DNA from: Erythrobacter sp.
Lineage (GTDB): Bacteria > Pseudomonadota > Alphaproteobacteria > Sphingomonadales > Sphingomonadaceae
Assembly: GCA_009993635.1 (NCBI GenBank)
Contig: JAACTC010000009.1
Location: 62,001-126,000, forward strand
Direction of reading: 5' to 3'
DNA length: 64,000 nucleotides
Shown here: one piece after another, positions 44,357 to 53,659 of the stretch
How positions within the stretch are numbered: position 1 is the stretch's first letter
Layout of the letters: each line of letters opens with the position of its first letter
Made by a program: the position numbers and the translations under genes
The notes under the pieces: model-generated
Database searches by the model: none
Seen by the model: the letters and a program-made list of their open reading frames with translations, nothing else
What the model was told of the DNA's origin: nothing

Positions 44357-45340
44357 TCACACCCCCGCCACCAGCTCCTCGCTCATCGCCCACAGGCGTT
44401 CGGCGCTGTCCTCGTCCACCGCGTAGGCCTGCACCGTGTTGAAGCGGCTGGGGTTCTCCGCGTCGGCCGGTTCGGCAATGTCGCAATCCTCGCAATATTC
44501 GCCGCCGCGGTCCTTCAGCGCAGGCGCGGTCGCGGCCCATAGCGTGGTCGAGGCACCCTGGGTGACGCTCTTGAACATCTTGGCAGCCTGTTCGGACAGT
44601 TCGCCATCCTCGTTCATCCAGCCCATGGCGACCATTTCCTCTATATCGAGTTGGCGTTGCAGGGGCGTGGCGATGCCGCCGGGGTGGACCGCGAAGGCAC
44701 GCCCGCCGTGCTGGGCCAGCCGCGCGTTCATGCCCACGGCGAACAGCGCATCGGCGGTCTTGGACTGACCGTAGGCCTGCCACTTGTCGTATTCGCCGCT
44801 TTCCCAGTTGGGATCGTCCCACCGGATGTCGCTGAGCTTGTGCCCGGTGGAAGACAGCGCGACCACGCGCACATCGCTGCCCGGCTGTTTCGCGGTCTTT
44901 TCCAGCAGCGGCATCAGCGCCTGCGCCAGCGCGAAATGGCCGAGGTGATTGACGCCGAACTGCTGTTCCCAGCCCGGCCCCACGCGGGTCAGCGGGCAGG
45001 CCATGATCCCGGCATTGTTGATCAGCAGGTCGAGCCGGTCGTGCTGCGCAGCAAAGTCCGCAGCAAACTTGCGCACGGAGGCGAGGTCGGCGAGATCCAT
45101 CTGCATGATGGTGACGTCGCCTGCCACATCGGCAAGGTTGCCCGTCGCCTTGGCATGGTCGCGCGCGGGCACGATCACCTTCGCGCCCGCCCCGGCGAGG
45201 CCGCGCACGGTTTCCACACCGATGCCCGAATAGCCACCGGTGACGATGGCGACCTTTCCGGTCAGGTCGATGCCTTCGAGGATATCCTGCGGTTCGGACG
45301 TGCGGCCGAAGCCAGACCCTGTCGGTTGTTGCTTCGGCAT
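44357..45340 (-). CDS. Short-chain dehydrogenase/reductase
   Basis: 327 residues. Cofactor motif TGGYSGIG (residues 34-41), NNAG (108-111), catalytic Ser164 in LSSTGH, Tyr190 and Lys194 in AYGQSK. The extended C-terminus and RWDDPNWE insertion resemble the retinol-dehydrogenase/WW-oxidoreductase-like group. Three Cys near the C-terminus (GGEYCEDCDI) could bind metal or form a disulfide. Substrate unknown. Follows ald by 30 bases and may share its transcript. Confidence 0.92.
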   Translation of the reverse strand: MPKQQPTGSGFGRTSEPQDILEGIDLTGKVAIVTGGYSGIGVETVRGLAGAGAKVIVPARDHAKATGNLADVAGDVTIMQMDLADLASVRKFAADFAAQHDRLDLLINNAGIMACPLTRVGPGWEQQFGVNHLGHFALAQALMPLLEKTAKQPGSDVRVVALSSTGHKLSDIRWDDPNWESGEYDKWQAYGQSKTADALFAVGMNARLAQHGGRAFAVHPGGIATPLQRQLDIEEMVAMGWMNEDGELSEQAAKMFKSVTQGASTTLWAATAPALKDRGGEYCEDCDIAEPADAENPSRFNTVQAYAVDEDSAERLWAMSEELVAGV

Positions 45341-45370
45341 CGTCGTTTCTCCCGCAGTGTTATGTGTCGG

Positions 45371-46486
45371 TCAGGCCAGCGCCTTGTCCACCGGAACATA
45401 CTCGTAGCCGAGGTCTTCGGCCACCGCCTTGTAGGTCACCTTGCCGTCCCACACGTTCAGCCCTTCGGCGAGGTGCGGGTTGGAGCGCATCGCCGCCTTC
45501 CAGCCGTGGTCCGCGATCTGGAGCGCGTGCGGCAGGGTGACGTTGTTGAGCGCATAGGTGCTGGTGCGCGCGACAGCGCCCGGCATGTTGGCCACGCAGT
45601 AATGCACCACTCCGTCGACCTTGTAGGTCGGGTTGTCATGCGTCGTGGGCTTGGAGGTTTCGAAGCAGCCGCCCTGATCGATCGCGACATCGACCAGCAC
45701 CGAGCCCTGCTGCATCAGCTTGAGCGATTCGCGCGTCACCAGCTTGGGCGCCGCCGCGCCGGGGATCAGCACCGCACCGATCACGAGATCGGCGGTCGAC
45801 AGCGCATCTTGCAGGTTGGCTTCGTTCGAGAACCGCGTGGCCGCGCGCGCTTCGAAATGGGTGCCGACCTTTTCGAGCACTTCGGGGTCGCGATCGAGGA
45901 TGGTAACGTCCGCGCCCAGGCCCACCGCCATCTGCGCGGCGTTGAAGCCGACCACGCCGCCGCCGATCACGATGACCTTGCCCGGCATCACACCCGGCAC
46001 GCCGCCCAGCAGTACGCCGCGCCCGCCATGCGCCTTTTCCAGCGCATTGGCCCCGGCCTGCACGCTCATGCGCCCGGCGACCTGGCTCATCGGCTTGAGC
46101 AGCGGCAGCTGGCCGCGCGGCCCGGTGACCGTCTCGTACGCGATCGCGGTGACGCCGGCATTCACCAGGTCGACCGTCTGTTCGGGATCGGGCGCAAGGT
46201 GCAGGTAGGTGTACAGGATCTGGCCCTCGCGCAGCTTCTTGCGCTCGTCCGCCTGCGGCTCCTTCACCTTCACCACCATTTCGCATTCGGAGAAGATGAG
46301 GTCCGGCCCGTCAACGATTCGCGCGCCCGCCGCCTGGTATTCGGCATCGGTCGCGTCGATCCCCAGACCGGCGCCGCTCTGGATCCACACCTCGTGCCCG
46401 TGGCGCACCAGTTCGCGCGCGCTTTCAGGCGTCAGGCCGACGCGATATTCGTGGTTCTTGATTTCCTTGGGGCAACCGATGCGCAT
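45371..46486 (-). CDS. ald: Alanine dehydrogenase
   Basis: 371 residues. MRIGCPKEIKNHEYRVGLTP at the start, the substrate loop with VKVKEPQ, and the NAD fold GKVIVIGGGVVGFNAAQMA; the late segment MPGAVARTSTYALNN is diagnostic. It interconverts L-alanine and pyruvate with ammonia, joining carbon and nitrogen metabolism. Full length. Divergent from pstS, 171 bases between the starts. Confidence 0.96.
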   Translation of the reverse strand: MRIGCPKEIKNHEYRVGLTPESARELVRHGHEVWIQSGAGLGIDATDAEYQAAGARIVDGPDLIFSECEMVVKVKEPQADERKKLREGQILYTYLHLAPDPEQTVDLVNAGVTAIAYETVTGPRGQLPLLKPMSQVAGRMSVQAGANALEKAHGGRGVLLGGVPGVMPGKVIVIGGGVVGFNAAQMAVGLGADVTILDRDPEVLEKVGTHFEARAATRFSNEANLQDALSTADLVIGAVLIPGAAAPKLVTRESLKLMQQGSVLVDVAIDQGGCFETSKPTTHDNPTYKVDGVVHYCVANMPGAVARTSTYALNNVTLPHALQIADHGWKAAMRSNPHLAEGLNVWDGKVTYKAVAEDLGYEYVPVDKALA

Positions 46487-46657
46487 GGGTGTGGGGGGCC
46501 TTTTTCCGTTACGACGCGCTCGTTAGGTGGGCGGGCAGCGCGGGGCAAGACAATGCAGAGATTTGCCAGCCCGCCAAAGCGCGGTAATGGCGTTGTCACA
46601 CTGCGATGATTAGGCGCGCTGCCAGTTGCAGGCGCCGGTGATAGAGGACAATCGACT

Positions 46658-47764
46658 ATGAAATTCACGCAAGTCGTTCTGCTGGCGGCCACCGCCGGCC
46701 TGATGCTGACCGGATGCGACAGCGGCGGCGGCACGCGCGAATCGATCCGCGCCGTGGGCTCTTCGACGGTCTATCCCTTCGCCAAGGTCGTTTCGGAAAG
46801 CTTCGCCCGGTCGAACAGCGAATACCGTTCGCCGGTGATCGAATCGATCGGTTCGGGCGCGGGTATCGACCAGTTCTGCAAGGGCGTGGGCGCCAACACG
46901 CCCGACATGGCCAATGCATCGCGCCGGATGAAGGTCAGCGAGTTCGAAAACTGCCAGGCCAATGGCGTGACCGACATCACCGAAATCCAGGTCGGGCTGG
47001 ACGGCATTGCCTTCGCCAGCACCGAGGGCGGGATCATGATGAACCTGACGCCCGAGATCGTCTATCGCGCGCTTGCCGCCAATCCTTACGGCCAGGAACA
47101 GACCAACCAGACCTGGTCCGATGTCGATCCCTCGCTGCCCGATACCCCGATCCTGGTCTATGGCCCGCCCTCGACCAGCGGCACGCGCGACGCGCTGAAG
47201 GAACTGGTGTTGACGCCGGGCTGCGAAACCAACGCAGACATGAAGGCGCTGAAGGAAAGCGACGAGGACGCGTTCGAGCGGACCTGCACCGAAGTGCGCT
47301 CCGACGGCAAATATGTCGACCAGGGCGAACAGGACAACCTGATCGTTCAGAAGATCCAGGGCAACCGCAACGCGGTGGGCATCTTCGGCTATTCCTATCT
47401 GGAAGAGAACGAGGGCCGCGTGCAGGGCCTGCCGATGAACGGGGTCGACCCGACCTACGACAACATCGCCAGCTTCAGATACCCCGGCGCACGTCCGCTC
47501 TACATCTATCTCAAGAAGGCGCATCTGCAGGCGATTCCCGGCCTGCAGCAGTACCTGAACCAGTGGACGCAGATGTGGAGCAAGGGCGGCCCGCTGGCCA
47601 AGATCGGCCTCGTCGCTCTGCCCGCCGGGACGATGGAAACCATGGCCGAGCGCATCAAGTCGCACCCCAGCCTGACCGCCGCCGATCTGGAGAGCGACTC
47701 CGTGCTCGAGGCGGAGCGGGCCGAGGCAGCCGGTGCCGGTGAGGGAAGCGAAGCCGCCGAGTAA
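46658..47764 (+). CDS. pstS: Phosphate-binding lipoprotein PstS-like
   Basis: 368 residues. Lipobox LTGC (Cys20). The phosphate-binding signature is AVGSSTVYPFAKVV, with GSGAGIDQFCKG and PPSTSGTRDALKEL forming the other contacts, and a hinge typical of class II periplasmic binding proteins. Normally feeds PstCAB, which is not adjacent: a strong terminator follows. Upstream, TTGTCAC at 46594-46600 might be half of a Pho box, but the second half is a poor match. The C-terminal Ala/Glu tail is low complexity. Confidence 0.9.
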   Translation: MKFTQVVLLAATAGLMLTGCDSGGGTRESIRAVGSSTVYPFAKVVSESFARSNSEYRSPVIESIGSGAGIDQFCKGVGANTPDMANASRRMKVSEFENCQANGVTDITEIQVGLDGIAFASTEGGIMMNLTPEIVYRALAANPYGQEQTNQTWSDVDPSLPDTPILVYGPPSTSGTRDALKELVLTPGCETNADMKALKESDEDAFERTCTEVRSDGKYVDQGEQDNLIVQKIQGNRNAVGIFGYSYLEENEGRVQGLPMNGVDPTYDNIASFRYPGARPLYIYLKKAHLQAIPGLQQYLNQWTQMWSKGGPLAKIGLVALPAGTMETMAERIKSHPSLTAADLESDSVLEAERAEAAGAGEGSEAAE

Positions 47765-47790
47765 GGCTGGGGCGAAAGAAGCCTCACCGG

Positions 47791-47830
47791 AAGGCCGCCC
47801 GCTTATTCTCTTGAGCGAGGCGGCCTTTTT
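47791..47830 (+). terminator. Rho-independent terminator after pstS
   Basis: AAGGCCGCC (47791-47799) pairs with GGCGGCCTT (47819-47827), with extra pairing inside the loop, ending in a run of five T (47826-47830). Isolates pstS as a single-gene transcript. Confidence 0.9.
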
Positions 47831-47887
47831 CGTGGCTATGCCGTGCATCGGCGCGGAAACATAACCCCGTGCGGGGGTTCTGGGATC

Positions 47888-48694
47888 ATGAAACCGAGCA
47901 TAGGGCGCAGCGCCGCAAATCCAGCCATCGTCTGGGCCGTGATCATCGCGGTCGTCTTTCAGATAGGCGCGAGCGCACTGCCAGCATTCGGTATCGGCGA
48001 TCCCATCGGCAGCCAGTCCAATGCGGTGCGCACGCTGATCACTCCGGCGGGCTGGGCATTTGCGATCTGGGGCCCGCTTTATGCAGGGTCGGTGGTGTTT
48101 GCGATCTATCAGGCCCTGCCCGCGCAAAAGGCGCGCGCACTGCCAGCCCGCATACGCCTGCCAGCGGCGGGCGCGTTTTTCGCCAATGGCCTGTGGGCGC
48201 TCTACACCCAGTTCAACGGACTGGCGGTGTTTTCGGTGCCGATCATTCTCTTCGGCCTGTCCTGTCTGATCGCGATCTACCGCGTGTTTGCACGCTGGCA
48301 GCCGCCCTTTTCGACGGGCGAGCGGTGGTGCGCCGTCCTGCCGCTGAGCGCGCTTGCCGCGTGGCTCACGGCTGCCGCCATCGTCAACATCGCGGCGACG
48401 CTGCTGTTCTACGGCGTGGGGGCGGGCGATCCGGCGCCGCTTGTCTCCGCACTGGTCGTGCTGACCGGCGGGATCATCGCATCGCTGGCCATCGCGCGTG
48501 GCCGCGGCAATCCGATCTATGCCGCCGTGTTCCTGTGGGCGCTCAGCGCCATCTACGCCGCCGGTGGCCAGCAGGCGGAGCCGGTCGCCATCGCTGCCGG
48601 TGTTGCGGCGGTGCTGGTGATAATCGGCACGGCGATCGGCCTGCGGGCGGGTGGGTTGAAACGCTGGTTCGGCGGTGCGGCTGCCGGGATGTGA
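47888..48694 (+). CDS. TspO/MBR-like multi-pass membrane protein
   Basis: 268 residues from ATG 47888, with seven to eight transmembrane helices. The segment TPAGWAFAIWGPLYAGSVVF (about residues 50-70) is a hallmark of tryptophan-rich sensory/TspO-related proteins, though this one is longer than the five-helix TspO and poorer in Trp. The rest (helices around 95-115, 140-165, 175-195, 215-245) has no ligand motif I recognise. No Shine-Dalgarno match is strong. Converges with the DUF983 gene, 9 bases apart. Confidence 0.78.
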   Translation: MKPSIGRSAANPAIVWAVIIAVVFQIGASALPAFGIGDPIGSQSNAVRTLITPAGWAFAIWGPLYAGSVVFAIYQALPAQKARALPARIRLPAAGAFFANGLWALYTQFNGLAVFSVPIILFGLSCLIAIYRVFARWQPPFSTGERWCAVLPLSALAAWLTAAAIVNIAATLLFYGVGAGDPAPLVSALVVLTGGIIASLAIARGRGNPIYAAVFLWALSAIYAAGGQQAEPVAIAAGVAAVLVIIGTAIGLRAGGLKRWFGGAAAGM

Positions 48695-48703
48695 AGCCGC
48701 AGT

Positions 48704-49150
48704 TCAGCGTGTCTCCTGATCCCTGCCTTGGCTGCGCCGTTTCTCGTCCTCGCGGGCGTGCATTTCCGCCCAGAGTTTCTCCGTTCCTGCCTCGATCGAT
48801 CGGTTGACGTACTGCGAAGCGACGAGCCAACCCTTGAACGGCCGCAGGGGCAACAGGCAGCCGAAGCTCATCAATGGTATCGCGATAAGCAACAGCAACC
48901 AGAGCGGCGGCTGCAGCGCGACCTGAATCCATACCATCAGGAACAGCAGCGGAAACGCGACGAAGCAAAGCGAGAAGAAGGCGGGGCCGTCATCGGGGGA
49001 TGCGAACCGGTAATCCAGACCGCACACCTCGCATTTATCGCTGACCTTGAGCCAGGATCTGAACATGTCGCCCTTGCCGCAGCGCGGGCACAGACCTTTC
49101 CACCCGGACTTGAAGACCCATGCGGCGTGTTCGTTCATCTTGATCTTCAT
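48704..49150 (-). CDS. DUF983 zinc-ribbon membrane protein
   Basis: 148 residues. Two CxxC pairs (CPRCGKGDMF and CEVCGLDYRF) build a zinc ribbon, then DDGPAFFSL and two transmembrane helices (about 57-76 and 80-100), the exact layout of DUF983. AAAGG 6 bases upstream supports ATG 49150. Family function is not established; some members sit with cytochrome oxidase genes, but none is here. Confidence 0.92.
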   Translation of the reverse strand: MKIKMNEHAAWVFKSGWKGLCPRCGKGDMFRSWLKVSDKCEVCGLDYRFASPDDGPAFFSLCFVAFPLLFLMVWIQVALQPPLWLLLLIAIPLMSFGCLLPLRPFKGWLVASQYVNRSIEAGTEKLWAEMHAREDEKRRSQGRDQETR

Positions 49151-49462
49151 CTCGCGCCTTTCGGGGGTGGGCCGAGCTGCATCCGGTGGAGCCTTTGCGC
49201 GCGCAGGACAATTGCGAAAATACGCAGGCCACTTGCGCCAGTTACATGCGCCATGCCGTACCGCCCGACAACCATCAGCACTCGTGTCCGCTCCTCGCGG
49301 GAGAAGGGCGGCGCATTTTTGCGTCGCTGCGGGGACGAGCGCGGCGAAAGCGGCGCACGATCCGTGGCTCGATAAATCCCGCTTGACGAATCCTGCGTTC
49401 GGGCGCAGCGGCGAAATTTCGGGCTAGCGATCGTCGCTACTCCTTCTCGAAAGTTGCCGCCG
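49151..49462. other. 312-base divergent intergenic region
   Basis: Carries the promoters for DUF983 (left) and the permease (right). A TTGACG at 49383-49388 is a possible -35 box for the permease, but no good -10 follows at standard spacing. Several short GC palindromes occur (for example around GGGAGAAGGGCGGCGC, 49299 onward). No ORF with a credible ribosome-binding site was found. Confidence 0.45.
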
Positions 49463-51037
49463 ATGGCGATGAACTGGCGTATCAAACCGCTCGATGCGAT
49501 ACTTGCAACGGCGGAAAAGAAGTCCCTCCACCGCTCTCTCGGGGCCTTCCAGCTTACTCTCTTCGGCATTGGCTGCATCATCGGCACGGGCATCTTCGTG
49601 CTGACTGCCGCAGGCGCGCAGAAGGCGGGGCCGGGCCTCATGCTGGCCTTCCTGATCGCGGGCGCGATCTGCGTGGTCGCCGCGCTGTGCTACGCGGAAA
49701 TCGCGGCGATGATCCCGGTGGCCGGGTCCGCCTATACCTATACCTATTCGGTGATGGGCGAGCTGCTGGCGTGGACGGTCGGCTGGGCGCTGGTGCTGGA
49801 ATATGCGGTCGCGGCGAGCGCGGTATCGGTCGGCTGGTCGGGCTATTTCAGCGGCACGATCCTCAACGAATTTCTCGGCATACAGCTGCCCGCCTGGCTG
49901 GCGGGCGGCCCGCTGAGCCTTGGCGGTATCGCGGGCGGCTTCATCAACCTGCCCGCAGTGGTGATCGCGCTGCTGGTCACCTGGCTGCTGATGATCGGCA
50001 CCAGCGAAAGCGCAAAGGTCAACGCGGTGCTGGTCACGATCAAGGTGACCGCGTTGACCGCGTTCATCGTGCTTACGCTGCCGCAGGTTGAGCTGGAACG
50101 TTTCAACCCGTTGCTGCCCGCAGGCGCGTTTGGCGGCTTCGGGTCGGGCCTCGGCGCGGTGGGCGCGGCGGCGACCATCTTCTTCGCCTATGTGGGCTTC
50201 GATGCGGTGTCGACCGCGGCGGAGGAAACCAAGAACCCGCAGCGCAACGTGCCCATCGGGCTGATCGGCAGCCTTGCGTTCTGCACGCTGTTCTACATCC
50301 TTGTGGCAGCAGGCGCGATCGGCACGATCGGCGGCCAGCCGATCATGGGCCCCGCGGGCATTCCCTTCCCCGCCGGATCGGAAGAGCTCGCCCGCCAGTG
50401 CGCCCTGCCGCAATTCGCGGACCGGCTGGTCTGTTCGGACGAGGCGCTGGCTCATGTGCTGCGCCAGATCGGGTATTCGGGCGTCGGCAACCTTCTGGGC
50501 ATCGCCGCCTTCGTTGCGCTGCCTTCGGTGATCCTGATCCTGCTGTTCGCGCAGACGCGCATCTTCTTCGTGATGAGCCGCGACGGGCTGCTTCCCGAAG
50601 TGCTTTCGCGCATCCATCACAAGTGGAAGACGCCGCACGTCGTCACCGCCATTACCGGTGCGGTGGTCGCCTTCGCCGCCGCCTTTCTCCCGGTGGGCCA
50701 ACTGGCCGATATCGCCAATGCGGGCACGCTGTATGCCTTCTTCATGGTGGCGCTGGCGGTCATGCTGCTGCGCCGCAAGGAGCCGAACCGGGCGCGCAGC
50801 TTCCGCACGCCTGCGCTGTGGTTCGTCGGCCCGGCAACGATGGCGGGGACGCTGTTCCTGTTCCTCAACCTGCCGTTCGAAGCGATGCTGGTGCTGCCCG
50901 TGTGGGGCGGCATCGGCCTCGTGATCTACACGCTCTACGGCTACCGCAAGAGCCACCTGGGCAAGGGGCGGGTGGAAGTGCACGAGCCGGAAGTCGCGGC
51001 CATCGAACCCTCGGTGCCCGGAGTGGATCAGACCTAG
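49463..51037 (+). CDS. APC-family amino acid permease
   Basis: 524 residues from ATG 49463. Twelve hydrophobic helices; the first carries FGIGCIIGTGIFVLTAAGAQ, the unwound substrate-binding segment of APC transporters, and helix 6-7 has FFAYVGFDAVSTAAEETKNP, typical of the cationic amino acid (CAT/YfnA) subgroup. A large extracellular loop around 285-325 contains two Cys (ARQCALPQF and LVCSDEA) that may pair. Substrate presumably an amino acid. Confidence 0.93.
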   Translation: MAMNWRIKPLDAILATAEKKSLHRSLGAFQLTLFGIGCIIGTGIFVLTAAGAQKAGPGLMLAFLIAGAICVVAALCYAEIAAMIPVAGSAYTYTYSVMGELLAWTVGWALVLEYAVAASAVSVGWSGYFSGTILNEFLGIQLPAWLAGGPLSLGGIAGGFINLPAVVIALLVTWLLMIGTSESAKVNAVLVTIKVTALTAFIVLTLPQVELERFNPLLPAGAFGGFGSGLGAVGAAATIFFAYVGFDAVSTAAEETKNPQRNVPIGLIGSLAFCTLFYILVAAGAIGTIGGQPIMGPAGIPFPAGSEELARQCALPQFADRLVCSDEALAHVLRQIGYSGVGNLLGIAAFVALPSVILILLFAQTRIFFVMSRDGLLPEVLSRIHHKWKTPHVVTAITGAVVAFAAAFLPVGQLADIANAGTLYAFFMVALAVMLLRRKEPNRARSFRTPALWFVGPATMAGTLFLFLNLPFEAMLVLPVWGGIGLVIYTLYGYRKSHLGKGRVEVHEPEVAAIEPSVPGVDQT

Positions 51038-51047
51038 CCCACCGGCC

Positions 51048-51099
51048 AGAGCCGCTGTCCTACACGCGCCATTGTGACTAGCGTGCGGGCGGCTCTTTC
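51048..51099 (+). terminator. Possible terminator after permease gene
   Basis: AGAGCCGC (51048-51055) pairs with GCGGCTCT (51089-51096), followed by TTT. The 33-base loop contains a weaker inner stem. Lies between convergent permease and ftsK and could serve the permease. Confidence 0.4.
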
Positions 51100-51189
51100 A
51101 CACCGTCGATAGCCTCGCACCCTGGAGCAGCACGGGCCCGGAGGATTTCACCCCCTGGACACTGTGTCAGGTGTGTCAGGGAAGGGCGA

Positions 51190-53556
51190 TCAGAGCGGGT
51201 TGCCGTCCTTGTCGCGGTACACGTCGCGGCGGCCCACGTGGTTGGCGGGGCCGACCAGGCCTTCGCTCTCCATCCGCTCGATCCACTTGGCGGCAGTGTT
51301 GTAACCCACGCCCATCTGGCGCTGGAGCCACGAACCGGACGCCTTCTGGTTCTCGAACACCACCTGGCACGCTTGCCGATACTTGCGCTCGTCCGGGTTG
51401 TCGCTCGCGGTCAGTTCGTCCTCGAAGGCGAAGCCGCCGCCGAAGCCATCCATGGGCTCCTCGGTCACCGCATCGACATAGGCGGGCGCGCCCTGCTTGC
51501 GCCAGTGTTCGGCCACCAGTTCCACTTCCTCGTCGCTGACGAAGGGGCCGTGAACGCGGGTGAGGTTGCCGATATTGGGCTTGAACAGCATGTCGCCCTT
51601 GCCCAGCAGCGTTTCCGCGCCCTGTTCGCCCAGGATCGTGCGGCTGTCGATCCGGCTGGTCACCTTGAAGCTGATGCGGGTGGGCAGGTTGGCTTTGATG
51701 ACGCCGGTAATGACGTCGACCGAGGGGCGCTGCGTCGCCATGATCAGGTGGATGCCCGCCGCACGCGATTTCTGGGTCAGGCGGCGGATCAGGATCTCGA
51801 TGTCCTTGCCCACCACCGCCATCAGGTCGGCCAGCTCGTCCACGATCACCACGATCAGCGGCAGTTCCTCGAAGTCGAGCTCCTTCTCCTCGACGATCTC
51901 TTCGCCGGTTTCGGGATCGAACCCGACCTCGACCCGGCGGCCCAGCGGTTCGCCCTTCGCCTTGGCCGCGCGCACGCGTTCGTTGAAGCCGGTGATGTTG
52001 CGCGCGCCCACTTCGCTCATCTTGCGATAGCGTTGCTCCATCTCTTCGATCGTCCATTTGAGCGCGCGGATGGTCTTCTCCGGCTCGGTGACGACGGGGG
52101 AGAGGAGGTGGGGGATATCCTCGTAGCTCTTGAGCTCCAGCACCTTGGGATCGACCAGGATCAGGCGGCACTCGGCGGGTGTGAAGCGGTACAGCAGCGA
52201 CAGGATGATCGTGTTGAGGCCGACCGACTTGCCGCTGCCCGTGGTCCCCGCGACCAGCAGGTGCGGCATGGCAGCAAGGTCCGCAATCACGGGTTCGCCC
52301 GCGATGTCCTTGCCCAGGATGATCGGCAGGTCGCCCGGCGCATCGACGAAGTCGGAACACGCGGCCAGTTCCTTGAAGCCGACCATCTGGCGTTCGGCAT
52401 TGGGCAGCTCGATCCCCATCACCGTGCGCCCCGGCACCGTGCTGACGCGCGCGGAAATCGCACTCATGTTGCGGGCGATGTCTTCCGACAGGCCGATCAC
52501 GCGCGCGGCCTTGGTGCCGGGCGCAGGCTCCAATTCGTACATCGTAACCACCGGGCCGGTTCGCACCGCGGTGACTTCGCCCTTCACGTTGAAATCGTCG
52601 AGCACCGACTCCAGCAGCCGCGCATTACGCTCCAGCGCCTGCCGGTCGAGCGGGACGATGCTGGCGTCGGCGCGGTCGGACAGCAGATCGATTGAGGGCA
52701 GTTCGAAATCGGCGAACATGTCCTTCTGCCGGGTGATCGCGTGCCCGTCCGCCTTGCGCGGGGCGACCTTGGGATCGACGATCTTGGGCGCGCGGCGTTC
52801 CGGCACGGGCTGATCGGCCGAGGCTTGATCCGCGACGGGTTCGGGCGCGGCAACGGGCTTGCGCTTTACCGCCTTCTGCTTTGGCGGGGCGGGCTGCGCA
52901 GCGTCGCGCGCTAGGCGGCGGGGCATGCTTGGCAGGGTCAGCAAGCCGCGCCAGTCGATCGCAAAGACGCGCGCCACGATTGCCGCCCCGCCAGCCAGCA
53001 TGCCCAGCGCAGCGGCAAGGATCAGCCAGCCAGAGGCGCCGCCCATCAGGCGGTTCGCCACAGCCTCGGTCGCGGCGGCGCCCAGCAGGCCGGTCAGCCC
53101 GCCCGCGCCTGCGGGCAGCGAGAGTGCGACATTGGCAAAGGCGAGCGAGGCGACCGTCGCCAGCAGCGCCATGCCCAGCAGCAGCGCCGCCGTGGGGCGC
53201 CACCAGCGGGTGTGGCCGGAGCGCACATCGTCCTCGTTCGCGGCGCGCCACAGGCTGCGCGCGCCGACATAGAGCAGCGGCAGGACCAGGATCGAACACC
53301 AGCCGAACAGGAACAGCGCGCGTTCCGATGCCCATGCGCCCGCCCCGCCCATCCAGTTGGCGATCGGCCCGTCGGGTGCCGCTGCGGTGGAGAGGCTGGG
53401 GTCGGACTGGGTGTAGCTCGCCAGCGCCAGTCCGAGGAAGACCATCGCGCCGAACAGGATCAGCGCGCCCGCCATCTGCAGCGCCCGCTTGAGCGACTGC
53501 TGGAAAGCCTCGCGCCAGTCGACCACTTCGGTCGGAACGAGTGCCTTGCTGGACAT
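51190..53556 (-). CDS. ftsK: DNA translocase FtsK
   Basis: 788 residues. Four transmembrane helices in the first 210, a short Pro/Ala/Lys linker, then the alpha and beta motor domains (Walker A AGTTGSGKSVG around residue 435, Walker B IVVIVDELADLM, TQRPSVDVITGVIKANLPTR). The C-terminal gamma winged helix (ASGSWLQRQMGVGYNTAAKW) reads KOPS sequences. It pumps chromosome termini through the septum at division and activates XerCD. Complete. Confidence 0.97.
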   Translation of the reverse strand: MSSKALVPTEVVDWREAFQQSLKRALQMAGALILFGAMVFLGLALASYTQSDPSLSTAAAPDGPIANWMGGAGAWASERALFLFGWCSILVLPLLYVGARSLWRAANEDDVRSGHTRWWRPTAALLLGMALLATVASLAFANVALSLPAGAGGLTGLLGAAATEAVANRLMGGASGWLILAAALGMLAGGAAIVARVFAIDWRGLLTLPSMPRRLARDAAQPAPPKQKAVKRKPVAAPEPVADQASADQPVPERRAPKIVDPKVAPRKADGHAITRQKDMFADFELPSIDLLSDRADASIVPLDRQALERNARLLESVLDDFNVKGEVTAVRTGPVVTMYELEPAPGTKAARVIGLSEDIARNMSAISARVSTVPGRTVMGIELPNAERQMVGFKELAACSDFVDAPGDLPIILGKDIAGEPVIADLAAMPHLLVAGTTGSGKSVGLNTIILSLLYRFTPAECRLILVDPKVLELKSYEDIPHLLSPVVTEPEKTIRALKWTIEEMEQRYRKMSEVGARNITGFNERVRAAKAKGEPLGRRVEVGFDPETGEEIVEEKELDFEELPLIVVIVDELADLMAVVGKDIEILIRRLTQKSRAAGIHLIMATQRPSVDVITGVIKANLPTRISFKVTSRIDSRTILGEQGAETLLGKGDMLFKPNIGNLTRVHGPFVSDEEVELVAEHWRKQGAPAYVDAVTEEPMDGFGGGFAFEDELTASDNPDERKYRQACQVVFENQKASGSWLQRQMGVGYNTAAKWIERMESEGLVGPANHVGRRDVYRDKDGNPL

Positions 53557-53659
53557 GGCGGTGTCTCCCTCGGGAAATGCGGCGTGTGGGGTAGCGCGGT
53601 ACCATGAATCCGCAGGGAGTCCCGCGTCAAGCGATTTGGCTGCGGCGACAGTGCCGGCG

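Noticed and set aside
44651..46609. 652-codon plus-strand frame across SDR and alanine dehydrogenase
   Set aside because: Antisense to two intact enzymes; no family-like segments.
46590..46610. Pho box before pstS
   Set aside because: Only the first half (TTGTCAC) is convincing; the second matches CTGTCAT at about four of seven positions.
49147..49641. Minus-strand frame in the permease upstream region
   Set aside because: No ribosome-binding site or motif, and half of it overlaps the permease coding region.
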